NCBI GenBank assembly: GCA_034440635.1
Contig: JAOTON010001681.1
Coordinates: 761,501-825,500 of the forward strand
DNA from: Lepas anatifera
Lineage: Eukaryota > Arthropoda > Thecostraca > Lepadidae
DNA: 64,000 bases
Direction: 5' to 3'
Made by a program: the position numbers and the translations under genes. The notes under the pieces are model-generated. The model saw only the letters and a program-made list of their open reading frames with translations, had not been told where the DNA came from and did not search any database. Shown here one piece after another: positions 1 to 12,086 of this stretch. The stretch's first letter is position 1; every line of letters starts with the position of its first letter.

Positions 1-530
1 CAGTTTCCAGAAAACACGAACAAGGCAATAAGATTAATATTCATCACAGTTTAAACAAATGCTAAAGCATCACGATAAGTGTTTCTCATGTTCCCGCAGT
101 TGTTTTGGGACAGTAAAACGGTTGCATTAGATAAGTGGTTTTCTAATAACTGGCAGGCACATTGAAGGAGGCTCTTAACTAGGTTTTCCATAGCAATTGC
201 TAGAAATCATCATATGAGTTGCTTCGTTGAAATTGGAATCCATTTTACTTTATAATTCAGAATTGTTAAGTTTGCCATTCAGGAACGTGTTCACCCTCCA
301 TCCCAGGAAGGCCCAGCTACGCGGGACCGCGGGACACAGAAGTGGCGCCAGCTATTAGGCCGCTTTGTGTTCCTCGATTCGCTTTCGAGTGGTCTTTTGT
401 TTCCCCGATCTAAACTTTCCCGCATGCACAAGCCATCTGATACATAATGTTTTTCTCTTCTTGCTGTCATTTTTATGGTTTCATCATTGTTGGGGTCTGC
501 CACCACGTTGGCTGACTTATGAACGCACAT
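1..530. other. no feature recognised
   Basis: Non-repetitive DNA left of the first element. It should belong to the intron downstream of the zinc-finger exon. I see no second-finger exon here. Confidence 0.5.
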
Positions 531-1939
531 TGTACAGTCAGTTGCGAAAGTATCGTTCCGCTGCCGACCCACTAGTTTGGAAGTCACTGTACGCTGTAGC
601 GCTGAGCCGGGCGAGTGGGCGGGAATTGGGAGGGGACAGCTGAGGAGAGGTGGAACGTAGGCCTCACACATGTTGTCCGGTCAAGTTGAGGTCAGTTATA
701 CGCGGGTGCTATAACTGCGGATTCGAGCTAAAATTGACGAAATGTCCGCATAACATACCACTCGAAGGATGTATTTATGACCTCTCTTGATACCTATGGC
801 ATTTTTGTATTCCCGGGCGCGCACCCAGGATTTTCGTTTGGAGGGGGCCGGCTGATGAAGAGGTGGGGAGGACGCCAGGCTGATGGGGGTGGCATGTTTG
901 ACAGGGGCGGTACGTTACTGGAGGGTAAAAATTGGCCAGAGACGGAACTTATTACCTGAAGAGCACTATTTTCAGTAGAGTGTAAAACACAAGTGAAGAG
1001 GGTGCAATTATTCTAAACCTGGTCTGTGAGTGAATCGCATATTGGGTGAATGCTTCGCCGCATTGACGGCACGCAATGGGCAGGGGCGGTAAGGTGGGAT
1101 CAGAACTGCTACTAAAAGCCAGATGAAGACTCATTTCTGCTCTCGATGGGCGCCTGTGGCGGTCAATTATTACCAGATCCCATGTCGGGCGCTGAAGGAG
1201 CCTGACATAAGCGCGGGGCGGCACTTTAGAGTCGAAGCGTTTGGGGAGGCTGCTGGACCCCTCCTTGGGCGCGGTACCGGGTATTGCAGAGCGTGGTGGA
1301 TTGAGGGGGTAAATCGAGGGCGGCATTGGCCTTTCCCACTTCCACAGTTTTTCCGATTTTCTTTGCTTACATTATTGTTTACGCTTTTTAACCCCGTTGT
1401 CCCCCCAGACCACCAGTCCAAACCCGCAGATGGTTGTAAGTGGTTTTGTTTCAACGTTTCCCAACATTCTTGATTTTTTCAAGTTGGGAGATAAACATAG
1501 AAACAGAAAGTTAGAAGAAAATTGATAAAACGTTAGTATTTTAAAAAGGCCCCATGAGAATTCCGAACTTGGCCTGCCGCCCCCTGTCAAAAATCCCACC
1601 TCCATTAGCCTAACCCCCCCGCCCCACTACTTCGTCAGCCGCCCTCCAAACGAAAATACAGATTGCGCGCCTGGCAATGCCCCAATTCTAAAGGTACCAA
1701 GAGAGGCATAATTATATCCCATCAGGTGGCATGTTATTTGGACATTCCGTCCATTTTAGCTCGAACTTGCAGTTTTATCACCTATGTTGACCAAACAACA
1801 TATGTGAGGCGTGCGTTCCACCCTTCCTCAGCTGCCCCGCCCAATTCCCGCCCACTCGCCCGGCTCAGCGCTACAGTGAGCAGTGACTTTTGAACTGGTG
1901 GGTCGGCAGCGGAACGATACTTTCGCAACAGACTGTACA
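531..1939. mobile_element. 1.4-kb element with long (about 145 bp) terminal inverted repeats
   Basis: Positions 531-672 and 1794-1939 are inverted copies. Each begins TGTACAGTC-GTTGCGAAAG, then ATCGTTCCGCTGCCGACCCA, then AGTGGGCGGGAATTGGG. They differ by point changes and small indels. A second pair of inverted ends (about 815-848 and 1638-1672) lies inside and marks a nested MITE. No transposase is present, and the target duplication is not clear. Confidence 0.65.
815..1672. mobile_element. nested MITE inside the 531-1939 element
   Basis: The left part (GGGCGCGCACCCAGGATTTT, CGTTTGGAGGGGGC) recurs inverted at the right (1638-1672, GGCGCGCAATCTGTATTTTC in reverse sense). The interior is GC-rich at the edges and has no credible gene. 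Confidence 0.45.
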
Positions 1940-1989
1940 TTTAACTTCTTTCAGATTGTTTTATGTCTTCTGATATGCCATCTGATTAC

Positions 1990-2310
1990 TGAAGTTTTTT
2001 GCAGGATTCTTCATGCAGGACGACCTTGATCGTGTTGGGCAGTGTTTCATCCGATGGGGCCTCACACTAAATCCCTCTAAAGGCAAAACCTATATAGTGA
2101 CCCTCAGGCGCACCCCCGCTCGGACAACATACCACATTGGCGATGTACCCCTGGAAGCAGTAGACGAAATACGTGACCTGGGAGTTATTCTAGACGCTAA
2201 ATTGACTTTTACTTCACATACATCCAAAACTGTCAGTCAGGCCAATAGAGCACTTGGCCTTCTTCTGCGCTCGTATATAAGTGGCCTTATATGCCAGGGG
2301 CTGAAAAAGT
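1990..2310 (+). mobile_element. LINE reverse-transcriptase thumb fragment
   Basis: The translation gives QDDLDRVGQCFIRWGLTLN, PSKGKTYIVT, IRDLGVILDAKLTF and QANRALGLLLRSY. These match the end of the palm and the thumb of jockey/CR1-type non-LTR reverse transcriptases (LN-SKCK and RDLGVILD-KL-F-H). The catalytic YADD lies upstream and is missing. The reading frame ends at 2330. A similar fragment occurs at 34530. Confidence 0.72.
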
Positions 2311-2330
2311 GTTCAGTGTGTGACCATTGA

Positions 2331-3220
2331 AATGTCAAACCATAAATGTGTCACTAGCCCAGGCTGCAAAGTGTGGTACGTTTTGCGTTAGTACGATACC
2401 AAGGGATACTCCTGGACCATCCTAGTTGTTAAAAACATTGTGAGTTCAAATAAGAGGAGGCAATTTTGGCGATTTATTCCGTATTGGTCTGGAGGAAACA
2501 TTTTAGCTAATTTTACCACCTTGCCCACCTCGGGCTGTCACCATTTAGAATGCAAAATAGTAGGTTTATCGACCCCTGTTATATACTTCGATGTTTGGAA
2601 AATGAAGTTGTTCCGATTTTTACTTATCAAAATGGAGCCAGCTTTTGTTTTTCCGATTTTCTCTGTGCAGAAGCTATCTGGCCGTGACCTTTACCGGACC
2701 CTTATTCACATAGGCGTAGAAACAACAGGGGACCACAGAGTTGCAGACGCCCCCCCAATGCTTACGACGTTAATCAGTGACCCTATGGCTTTGCCTGGGA
2801 AGAAAATGCTTTGAAATACACTTTGGGCCCCCAAATGTTTAGCATTGCTATACCTAGGCAAGGCCATCGGTACAAGGAATTTCCTACTCTAACTTGTGGT
2901 GCTCGGTGACTTTGTTACGTTTGAACTTCAGGCCGATGGATAGAACCAGCCGTCACTGCCGCCACTTGAAGCAGCTCAGGGGATGAGCTGGCTTCCCCAG
3001 CCGAGTGACCCCGCCTGACGACACTCCAGGCGGCGGCTTCAAAGTTACGAGAACGACGCATCGTGCATCGAGCACCGGGGCGCTCCGGCCAGCTTCTCAC
3101 TTCGGAAATTCCCCAAAGAGTATACATCCCCCTTTGAAGAAGGTCTTAAGGGTGACTGGAGGGAATCCCTGCGAGGTTTGAGCGACCAGAGGAAAGGCAG
3201 GTGTGTCGGTGTTGCCTTAC
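2331..3220. other. intronic sequence with one MITE end
   Basis: Between the LINE fragment and the zinc-finger exon. A family G end (CATAGGCGTAGAAAC) lies at about 2708. Nothing else is recognised, and the minus-strand frames show no second zinc finger. Confidence 0.5.
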
Positions 3221-3292
3221 CTTGCATCCCTCGCAGGTGAAGACGCCGAAGTGGAGGCCAGCGGCCGGTTGCCGACACACCAAGCATAATTT
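3221..3292 (-). CDS. nuclear receptor exon: first zinc finger of DNA-binding domain (knirps/eagle-like)
   Basis: This is a 72-nt internal exon of exactly 24 codons. On the minus strand it is preceded by a strong acceptor (TTTGTTGTTACAG) and followed by a strong donor (AAG|GTAAGG). It encodes a Cys-x2-Cys near the start (CLVC), PAAGLHFG, and a Cys-x2-Cys P-box ending CEGCK, so all four zinc ligands of nuclear-receptor finger 1 are present. The exon is cut right after CEGCK, where nuclear-receptor genes often have an intron. The AAG-x-HFG-x-FTCEGCK pattern is most like the NR0A (knirps, knirps-related, eagle) group. Other receptors usually have HYG there. The usual CGD/CGE is CRQ, which is unusual. 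The product would be a nuclear DNA-binding transcription factor. Phase is 0/0, compatible with the exon at 20327-20659. The second-finger exon is not seen and would lie left of the window. I am confident of the receptor call and less so of the subfamily. Confidence 0.78.
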
Positions 3293-3344
3293 CTGTAACA
3301 ACAAACAGATAGTTGTAGTAGCTGGCAAACCTCATAGCTCAACA

Positions 3345-5925
3345 CATACACCGGAAGTTAGGCAGACCGGGAGGCTCGTATACACCAGAAGGTAGGCAGA
3401 CCGGGAGGTTCGTATACACCAGAAGGTAGGCAGACCGGGAGGTTCGTATACACCAGAAGGTAGGCAGACCGGGAGGTTCGTATACACCAGAAGGTAGGCA
3501 GACCGGGAGGTTCGTATACACCAGAAGGTAGGCAGACCGGGAGGTTCGTATACACCAGAAGGCAGGCAGACCGGGAGGTTCTGTATACACCAGAAGGTAG
3601 GCAGACCGGGAGGTTCGTATACACCAGAAGGTAGGCAGACCGGGAGGTTCGTATACACCAGAAGGTAGGCAGACCGGGAGGTTTGTATACACCAGAAGGT
3701 AGGCAGACCGGGAGGTTCGTATACACCAGAAGGTAGGCAGACCGGGAGGTTCGTATACACCAGAAGGTAGGCAGACCGGGAGGCTCGTATACACCAGAAG
3801 GTAGGCAGACCGGGAGGTTCGTATACACCAGAAGGTAGGCAGACCGGGAGGTTCGTATACACCAGAAGGTAGGCAGACCGGGAGGTTTGTATACACCAGA
3901 AGGTAGGCAGACCGGGAGGTTCGTATACACCAGAAGGTAGGCAGGCAGACCGGGAGGTTCGTATACACCAGAAGGTAGGCAGACCGGGAGGTTTGTATAC
4001 ACCGGAAGGTAGGCAGACCGGGAGGTTCGTATACACCAGAAGGCAGGCAGACCGGGAGGTTTGTATACACCGGAAGGTCAGGCAGACCGGGAGGTTCGTA
4101 TACACCAGAAGGTAGGCAGACCGGGAGGTTCGTATACACCAGAAGGTAGGCAGACCGGGAGGTTCGTATACACCAGAAGGTAGGCAGACCGGGAGGTTTG
4201 TATACACCAGAAGGCAGGCAGACCGGGAGGTTTGTATACACCGGAAGGTAGGCAGACCGGGAGGTTCGTATACACCAGAAGGTAGGCAGACCGGGAGGTT
4301 CGTCTCAACACATACACCAGAAGGTAGGCAGACCGGGAGGTTCTGTATACACCAGAAGGTAGGCAGACCGGGAGGTTCGTATACACCAGAAGGTAGGCAG
4401 ACCGGGAGGTTCGTATACACCAGAAGGTAGGCAGACCGGGAGGTTTGTATACACCAGAAGGTAGGCAGACCGGGAGGTTTGTATACACCAGAAGGTAGGC
4501 AGACCGGGAGGTTCGTATACACCAGAAGGTAGGCAGACCGGGAGGTTCGTATACACCAGAAGGTAGGCAGACCGGGAGGTTTGTATACACCAGAAGGTAG
4601 GCAGACCGGGAGGTTCGTATACACCAGAAGGTAGGCAGACCGGGAGGCTCGTCTCAACACATACACCGGAAGGTAGGCAGACCGGGAGGTTCGTCTCAAC
4701 ACATACACCAGAAGGTAGGCAGACCGGGAGGTTCGTATACACCAGAAGGTAGGCAGACCGGGAGGTTCGTATACACCAGAAGGTAGGCAGACCGGGAGGC
4801 TCGTCTCAACACATACACCAGAAGGTAGGCAGACCGGGAGGTTCGTATACACCAGAAGGTAGGCAGACCGGGAGGTTCGTATCACACATACACCAGAAGG
4901 TAGGCAGACCGGGAGGCCTGTCTCACCACATACACCAGAAGGTAGGCAGACCGGGAGGTTTGTATACACCAGAAGGTAGGCAGACCGGGAGGTTCGTATA
5001 CACCAGAAGGTAGGCAGACCGGGAGGTTCGTATACACCAGAAGGTAGGCAGACCGGGAGGTTCGTATACACCAGAAGGTAGGCAGACCGGGAGGTCTGTC
5101 TCAACACATACACCAGAAGGTAGGCAGACCGGGAGTTCGTATTTATTACACCAGAAGGTAGGCAGACCGGGAGGTTCGTATACACCAGAAGGTAGGCAGA
5201 CCGGGAGGTTCGTATACACCAGAAGGTAGGCAGACCGGGAGGTTCGTCTCAACACATACACCAGAAGGTAGGCAGACCGGGAGGCTCGTATACACCAGAA
5301 GGTAGGCAGACCGGGAGGTTCGTATACACCAGAAGGTAGGCAGACCGGGAGGTTCGTATACACCAGAAGGCAGGCAGACCGGGAGGTTCGTATACACCGG
5401 AAGGTAGGCAGACCGGGAGGCTCGTCTCAACACATACACCAGAAGGTAGGCAGACCGGGAGCCTCGTCTCAACACATACACCAGAAGGTAGGCAGACCGG
5501 GAGGCTCGTATACACCAGAAGGCAGGCAGACCGGGAGGTTCGTATACACCGGAAGGTAGGCAGACCGGGAGGCCTGTATACACCAGAAGGTAGGCAGACC
5601 GGGAGGCCTCGTCTCAACACATACACCAGAAGGTAGGCAGACCGGGAGGTTCGTATACACCAGCAGGTAGGCAGACCGGGAGGCTCGTCTCAACACATAC
5701 ACCAGAAGGTAGGCAGACCGGGAGGTTCGTATACACTGGAAGGCAGGCGGACCGGGAGGTTCATCTCAACACATACACCAGAAGGCAGGCAGACCGGGAG
5801 ACTCGTCTCAATACCTGCACCAGAAGGCAGGCGGACCGGGAGACTCGTCTCAACACCTGCACCAGAAGGCAGGTAGACCGGGAGACTCGTCTCAACACAC
5901 ACCAGAAGGCAGGCAGGCCCAGCAT
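3345..5925. repeat. 2.6-kb minisatellite, 34-bp and about 41-bp units
   Basis: The basic 34-bp unit contains GGCAGACCGGGAGGTTCG then TATACACCAGAAGGTA. A longer form replaces CGTATACACC with CGTCTCAACACATACACC. Long units appear from about 4300 and dominate after about 5600. The longest reading frame, 617 codons on the minus strand, arises because three 34-bp units make 34 codons with no stop. It is not evidence of a gene. The array lies immediately upstream (gene sense) of the zinc-finger exon. Confidence 0.9.
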
Positions 5926-6307
5926 GTCACCACTTTGCAGTCACAATGCATTTTGACGTATTTTGCTCGTTTGAGCTTTAATATTTTGACCAATCCCAAT
6001 GCTTCGACATCGTAGTATAAATTACTGACGGCATAACAGAACCACCTAGCTTTTTTCTGACTCTCGACTCCCTGTTGCTCACACATCACTAATAAACAAA
6101 TAAACATGAGCTGGCGCATTCTTAGACATGATGACTTTAAAACACATATTTTAATTTGTTCGTAGGCTGCTGGCCGTAATTAACTTAGTGGCCTTATCAG
6201 CGACTTAAGAAGGGTATGTGACGACACTCGGACTCCATATGTGCTGTTGCTGGAGCAGAACGGCACTCCCATGCCTATACTGGATACCCGGTTCCGGATC
6301 CTGAATA

Positions 6308-6735
6308 TACCATTCCAACAGAGGGAGAGCCGACGACACCACGTCACCTCAGCAGCTGGCGCGTCATATACCATTCCAACAGAGGGAGAGCTGACGACAC
6401 CACGTCACCTCAGCAGCTGGCGCGTCATATACCATTCCAACAGAGGGAGAGCTGACGACACCACGTCACCTCAGCAGCTGGCGCGTCATATACCATTCCA
6501 ACAGAAGGAGAGCTGACGACACCACGTCACCTCAGCAGCTGGCGCGTCATATACCATTCCAACAGAGGGAGAGCTGACGACACCACGTCACCTCAGCAGC
6601 TGGCGCGTCATATACCATTCCAACAGAAGGAGAGCTGACGACACCACGTCACCTCAGCAGCTGGCGCGTCATATACCATTCCAACAGAAGGAGAGCTGAC
6701 GACATCACATCACCTCAGCTGCTGGCGCGTCGGAA
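6308..6735. repeat. 61-bp tandem array, about 7 copies
   Basis: The units contain ATACCATTCCAACAGAGGGA, GAGCTGACGACACCACGTCA and CCTCAGCAGCTGGCGCGTC with very few differences (AGAGGGAG or AGAAGGAG). Near identity means recent amplification. A diverged single-copy relative lies at about 53090-53160. Confidence 0.85.
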
Positions 6736-8189
6736 AGCCCCAAGGCGCAGAGACTGCTATTTTCTCTTTTCCTCGCAGCTTACGGCCTAAGCGACTTAGA
6801 CGTCGTAAAGGGTCAAATTAAGCCTCATTGCGCCACTTCCACACATCGCCGCATCAAAACGAGTTTCACAAGCAGTGTTTCAGTGGAAAGTGAAACCATG
6901 TTGGGGAACAGGAATGTAAATGTTTCACCATATGTACATATTTTAACTGGGCAGTTATTCTAGTTTTTACTACGCTCGGTGGCTCCTTCTACACGAAGGA
7001 GAAAGAAGGTAACTTGTTGAGACCTCGTTCATGATTAACCCATTATCACCGTATGGCTTTGCGGCAAAAACTAGCGTCACAAAAGTTCACGATTGATACC
7101 TTCCACTTTTTTGTGACCAAAAGTCATCAGGTCTTATTAGGGAAACCTGAAACTAGGGAAACCTGAAACAACTTATGACAAAGGTGATTTTTATTTAAGC
7201 ACGGTAGTTCTGAATTGAAATAGGATCATTGGATATGAAAGTCTAATATACATAATTTATAGAAATAATGGAATTAAAGTTGATGTACACGACCTTGATG
7301 GACACTTGAAATGAACATTTTTCATGAACACTTTATGATGCCGGCTTTTTTAATTCAGCCTTTGATACCGTTCACATGATGTGTTGGATATGCCGGTATG
7401 CGGACCTGGTGCTATATCAAATTCCAGTTATGTTAGACTTGTAGTAGGGAAGAATCGTTGCCTGTCACACTGTCAATGGATTTCTCTAAAAAGGTGAACT
7501 AAAAAAGGTTGTATGTCGCATGTTTTAACCACCTGGTGATTTGGCTATGAAGATCTTAAACTGGGCGAAAAACTGTTTAAAATCTTCGGTGCGATATGTG
7601 GGTAGACGGTTACGGCAAAACAAAGGTCTCTACATTATTTTTCATCGTTATTTGTGCTGTGGATAGCCCGAAAATAGACAGTTAAGGATATATTTGTATC
7701 GCCAATCTTAATTAATCTTAAGTTTAGGTGTCTATATCCCCGTTTCAGAAGTTTTCTCAAGTCTTCCTAAAAAAGTTGTTACACTGCTCATGATATAAAT
7801 AAAAAAACAAGCTTCGGCCTTCCCCTGCTCGCACGGCAGTCACATTGCTTATTTTGATTTGTGCCCGCACATCTCTTTCATTTGCATTCATTTAGGTTGT
7901 AGTATTAGGTGCAGATTTTCCTGGAAAACACATCGTGGACTTAACAAGCAGGTAAACATATTAAAGGGACATTGTCGCAAAAATTTTTATTGGCTAGATC
8001 AAAAGGTTACAAAAAGTTGTTTCAGAAGTCATATTCTCATTTTTGCAAATTCAGGCTCAAAATGCCTGCAAATCGGCCTCAAAGTCAACATTTATAGACG
8101 ACTTTACCGAGTCCTTATGGTAACGATAAAGTGACGTAGATCCGGCTATAGCTATCAATTTATATATGAAAAAATGTCAAACATTTCTT
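6736..8189. other. AT-rich sequence, nothing recognised
   Basis: Only a short local duplication of AGGGAAACCTGAAAC (7138-7168) stands out. Confidence 0.5.
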
Positions 8190-9224
8190 TTAACCCGCGC
8201 CCCACCGGGGGTCCGGCGCCACCTTCGCCCCACCGGGGGCCATCGATGGCCCCCCTCTAACTCCGAAAATATGGGCGTTAGCGCAAATCTGCAAAGTGCA
8301 ATAGAAAGCTCGCGTGAATTCAGTAAGAAATCACTTCGCATGTTTTAGTGCTCAGGTCAATGGTTTGACCTCCAGAGGTCAAATTAGGTCAAGATCGGCT
8401 ACTTTCACTCAAATATGCAATGATTAAGCAAACTGGGCATAACACTTATGTCATTAGAGCTATTGAGGCCTGGTAAAGTACATTTGATAGCAAATTGCCA
8501 GTACTTTTTTCGCTATGTGGAACGTAAAGACCTCCCGCCAGTGGTTTGATCGCCAGAGGTCACCTCGTGACCTAATATGACCTGAGGTCACGAAAGGTCA
8601 AAAAGTGACCTTGCCGTATATCAATTGAAAGCCAGTGACAAGACAAACACGATGGTGTTTGTTTCACCGCTCTAGCTCAATTAGGTCAAAAGTTATTGTC
8701 AAAATACTGTTTTTGACCTCTGGTGACCTTGGATGACCTTGGAAAAGTCAAAGGGCAAATATGACCCCTGGGATCCGTGAAAGGGTGTCCAAAAACGTTG
8801 TTCTGAGCAGTCTGAGTATTTGCAATCATTTTTGTGGCTTTTATATCATGAAATAGCTTTTCCCCATGCTTTTCCAATGGGAGAGGTCGCCTCGTGACCT
8901 GACCTCAGGGCACGAAATCGAAAAATCCCGGATATACACCTTGTAGATCCTGGAGGGGGTCATGAAGTGTAGGAAGTTTCAAATCGATCGACTTTGAAAT
9001 GTAGCTCTTACAGAGCTCTAAAGGTGAAGTGAGGTGACCTTGGTTGACCTCGTCTGGTGACCTGACCTTGGGTGACCCGGGGTAAAAAATTTCAGGGATG
9101 ATGGGAAAATGATGCAGTGAGAGGTAGAGCCCTCAACCTCGGTGCTGCGCCTCGTTGTTTTTCTGCTATCCCGGAAAAACCTTAGGGGGGCCATCGATGG
9201 CCCCCCGGTGGGAGCGAGGGTTAA
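8190..9224 (+). mobile_element. family A MITE, copy 1 (TTAA target)
   Basis: This 1035-bp non-coding element is bounded by TTAA at 8190-8193 and 9221-9224. Its left end reads CCCGCGCCCCACCGGGG and its right end is the inverted form (CCCGGTGGGAGCGAGGG). A perfect palindrome, GGGGGCCATCGATGGCCCCC or a close variant, lies just inside each end. The interior holds many AGGTCA/TGACCT half-sites at 10-bp spacing, for example starts at 8366, 8376 and 8386, and at 8714, 8724 and 8734. It has no open frame. TTAA targeting suggests mobilisation by a piggyBac- or Kolobok-type transposase. Confidence 0.8.
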
Positions 9225-10624
9225 AGCATTTCAGTAGCTAAAACCTATAACATCAAAAATTATTCTATAAAAATATATTTCCAAAACGCTTTTGAAAGAG
9301 AAATATAGGACTTTAAAGAAATACCATCAACCAATCAGAAGCCCAGTCCTTATAGGATCTGGTCACGTGGGCTTATCTTACATCAATGTGATGTCATCAT
9401 GGCTACCCATGAACTATCGATATTCACCATTTCAAAAACCGCGGCAAACGCGAAGATATGAATACAAATTCTATAACACTAATTAGCGCTGCGGTCAGGC
9501 CCGAATACCCTAAATATTATAATTAATAATTGTTCGTTATTGCATGATTGCATTGCAGCTAAAATGATACAATAAAAAGATACGGGTAGCGCGATCCAGA
9601 AGAGCCTCCTTTGAGGCATGAAGAAAGCTTTGGGTGGTTTTTCGGACGAGGAAATTGTCGCCTCTCCGGTCTCGTGGATCAACATATCGTCGGTAATCTG
9701 CACGTAGAATATTTTGAGCCTTTGATGTCGTCAATTGAGATTTTCTTAGAGGTAAAAAATCTATGCGTGAAAAGTTAATGAAACAACTTGAATTTTTGCC
9801 ATCCATCTTTGCTGGCCACCAATGCTTATTGAGGTTTTGTGTAGTGAGTGTAGTGAGTTAGTCAAACACTAATCCTATCAAGTATGGGCAATGCATTTAA
9901 TGTTTCTGTTCTGCATTAATTAGGTTCATGAAGTTTCCAAAAAGCAAATTGTATGCTTAATTGATAACTATTCATTTTGGCCCACTGTTATAGCTGTGGT
10001 CTCGTTTCGTCTGACAACACCAATCAGCGAGCAGCATTGAGTCCCAGTCTGCAAAGTATGGCAGCAGGCTAGACGAGTCACACCTGCCACCTAAAATCAT
10101 TGCACTGCCAGACACCAAAAATTCACACCAAACTGCTATATACCATAGAGAAAAATGCACCCTTTCCTACCCACACAATGCAATGCTACCTCTTGTATTA
10201 GTTAGTTAAATACTTGTTATAAGGTCCCCTCCTGTGTCTTTATAACCATTCAGCCATTATTTTTTTGGTTTTCAGTGTCACCTTCCCTGCACCAGTCTGG
10301 GAAATTCACACCAGATTGATGAACTTCACACCACTCACTCTTGTCTCCTAGGGCACTCACCCTGACGAGATCTCGTTGAAAATGCCATACTTTGCACACT
10401 GGATAGAGTCTATGTCACATGGCTATAGCCTCTCCCCTGAGAACCAATCTTAGAACCAATCTTAGATTTACAGGCTGGCTACCTGCTGTGGTGCTGCTGG
10501 AAAAACAGTAACAGCACAACAGTGGTAGCATACTTTTTTGTGATTGGTAGATAAGTATTCTGGTTCATTTTTGTCTGATTAGCCATAGCACATACTAGAG
10601 ACAGTTGTGGTATTTCTTTTCTAG

Positions 10625-10725
10625 AGGAGAGGCTCAAGGGCTTGCGGACAAGGCTGTGCTGGCAGACGGAACAAGGCTTATGAGCAGTGTCAATGCCAAA
10701 AAGTCCTCATTTTATTGTTGCACAG
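10625..10725 (+). CDS. weak exon candidate, unidentified
   Basis: A very good acceptor (TATTTCTTTTCTAG) and a reasonable donor (ACAG|GTGAAC) frame 101 nt with one open frame reading GEAQGLADKAVLADGTRLM and SSVNAKKS. It lies inside the presumed intron of the minus-strand receptor gene. The product is not recognised, and it may be a chance match. Confidence 0.27.
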
Positions 10726-11744
10726 GTGAACTTGTGTACCAAAATAGGTGAAAATTATTTGATGATGGCAATTCTCCAATTATTTAAGCATATTATTTTT
10801 GAATTGCCCATATTCCCTCTCTTTTTGGTCTAACTTTATATTTACATTATTTGTGCACTCTAGTAAAAGTCTATATCAAGCTTGTAATTTGAATTACAAA
10901 TTTCTACCTGTTACAAATACTGGCTCTGCACAATGTGTGCATGCTAGTGCATTTGCTGCTTAGCTTACCTTTTAAGTATGAAAATGTTTTTGATTAATTT
11001 TACAGATTGAAACAGATTTTCCATTTATTTTGGTACCATACATTACATAGTAGTCAGTGTACTCCTATCTACTTATCAGATCCATTTACTCATATTTCAA
11101 GTGCTACTGTTTGTTTCCAGACATGAAAGTGACTGTAGCATGAATTCATCCATCTGCCCTCGGAAAATGCCCATCTGCATTCATGCCCATCTGCAGATGA
11201 ATTCATCCATCTGCCCTCTGAAAATGCCCATCTGCATGCTTTTTATAATTGATATTAAAAATGAACTGAAGGAAAACTAGGATAAGATGTATTATGATTT
11301 GAAACACTAGGAGTGTACCCAATACAACAATATAATTGTGAACAAAGAGTATGGATAGTCATGTAGGAATGACAGGGGGGCAGTCTTGGGTGATGCAATT
11401 TTTGTGTTTTCCTGGAAGAATATATGAAAGATTAGCCGGGTCGCTTCAAAGAGAAAAATTGTTTACTAGAAAACCTGTCTTTTGTAGCTGCTGTGTATCA
11501 TCAAGCTATCGTCCCAATGGACCAGCTTGTGTATGATCATTTTGTTTGTTAGGTTGAATGGGATGAACCCAATCAGACCGATTCTCCCATAGACCTGAAA
11601 TTTGGAATATTTGTTTCCTATTGTGGGCCAGTGTTGAAATAATGTATTGTAATTTATAAAAAACATGAATTTGCATGGTTCCACCTGACCCCTCCACAAA
11701 CCCATGATCTAGACTATAGATCATCTTTGGGGATGTGTTTGTTC

Positions 11745-11745
<1 letters not shown>

Positions 11746-11799
<54 letters not shown>
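11746..11799. repeat. (TA)n microsatellite
   Basis: An uninterrupted TA run of about 25 repeats, with nothing else recognisable around it. Confidence 0.95.
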
Positions 11800-11800
<1 letters not shown>

Positions 11801-11966
11801 CATATGTTTAAAACAAGATTCAGTGATATCTTGTTTGCTTTCATTGTGGGCTTGTGATATTTTATTTGTACCCTTTATTTGGTCCTATTTGTTCCTGCTG
11901 TGAAAATATCTTCTAATTTAAGAAGAGCCTACCCCAGCAAGCTGAACGCAAAACAGAAATAATCAG

Positions 11967-12086
11967 GTGCTGCCCCTCGACAGTGACTATCGCAAATTAC
12001 GCCTGCTGCTGGAAGACAAGCTTCAGAGGACGAGCAATGGAATCCCAGAGTTGGCAGAGTACCACAGCCAGCAGTTTTTGCATTGA
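11967..12086 (+). CDS. weak terminal-exon candidate, unidentified
   Basis: A 39-codon open stretch after an AG reads VLPLDSDYRKLRLLLEDKL then IPELAEYHSQQFLH and a stop. The composition looks protein-like and the sequence is unlike nearby repeats. The acceptor lacks a good pyrimidine tract. No family is recognised. Confidence 0.22.
   Translation: MLPLDSDYRKLRLLLEDKLQRTSNGIPELAEYHSQQFLH

Noticed and set aside
3332..5185. 617-codon minus-strand open frame with a LPVCLPSGVY-type repeat
   Set aside because: It is fully explained by a stop-free 34-bp minisatellite. Overlapping frames give equally long repeat peptides.
3345..5925. CRISPR-like array of regular repeats
   Set aside because: The units are contiguous with no unique spacers, and the DNA is eukaryotic.
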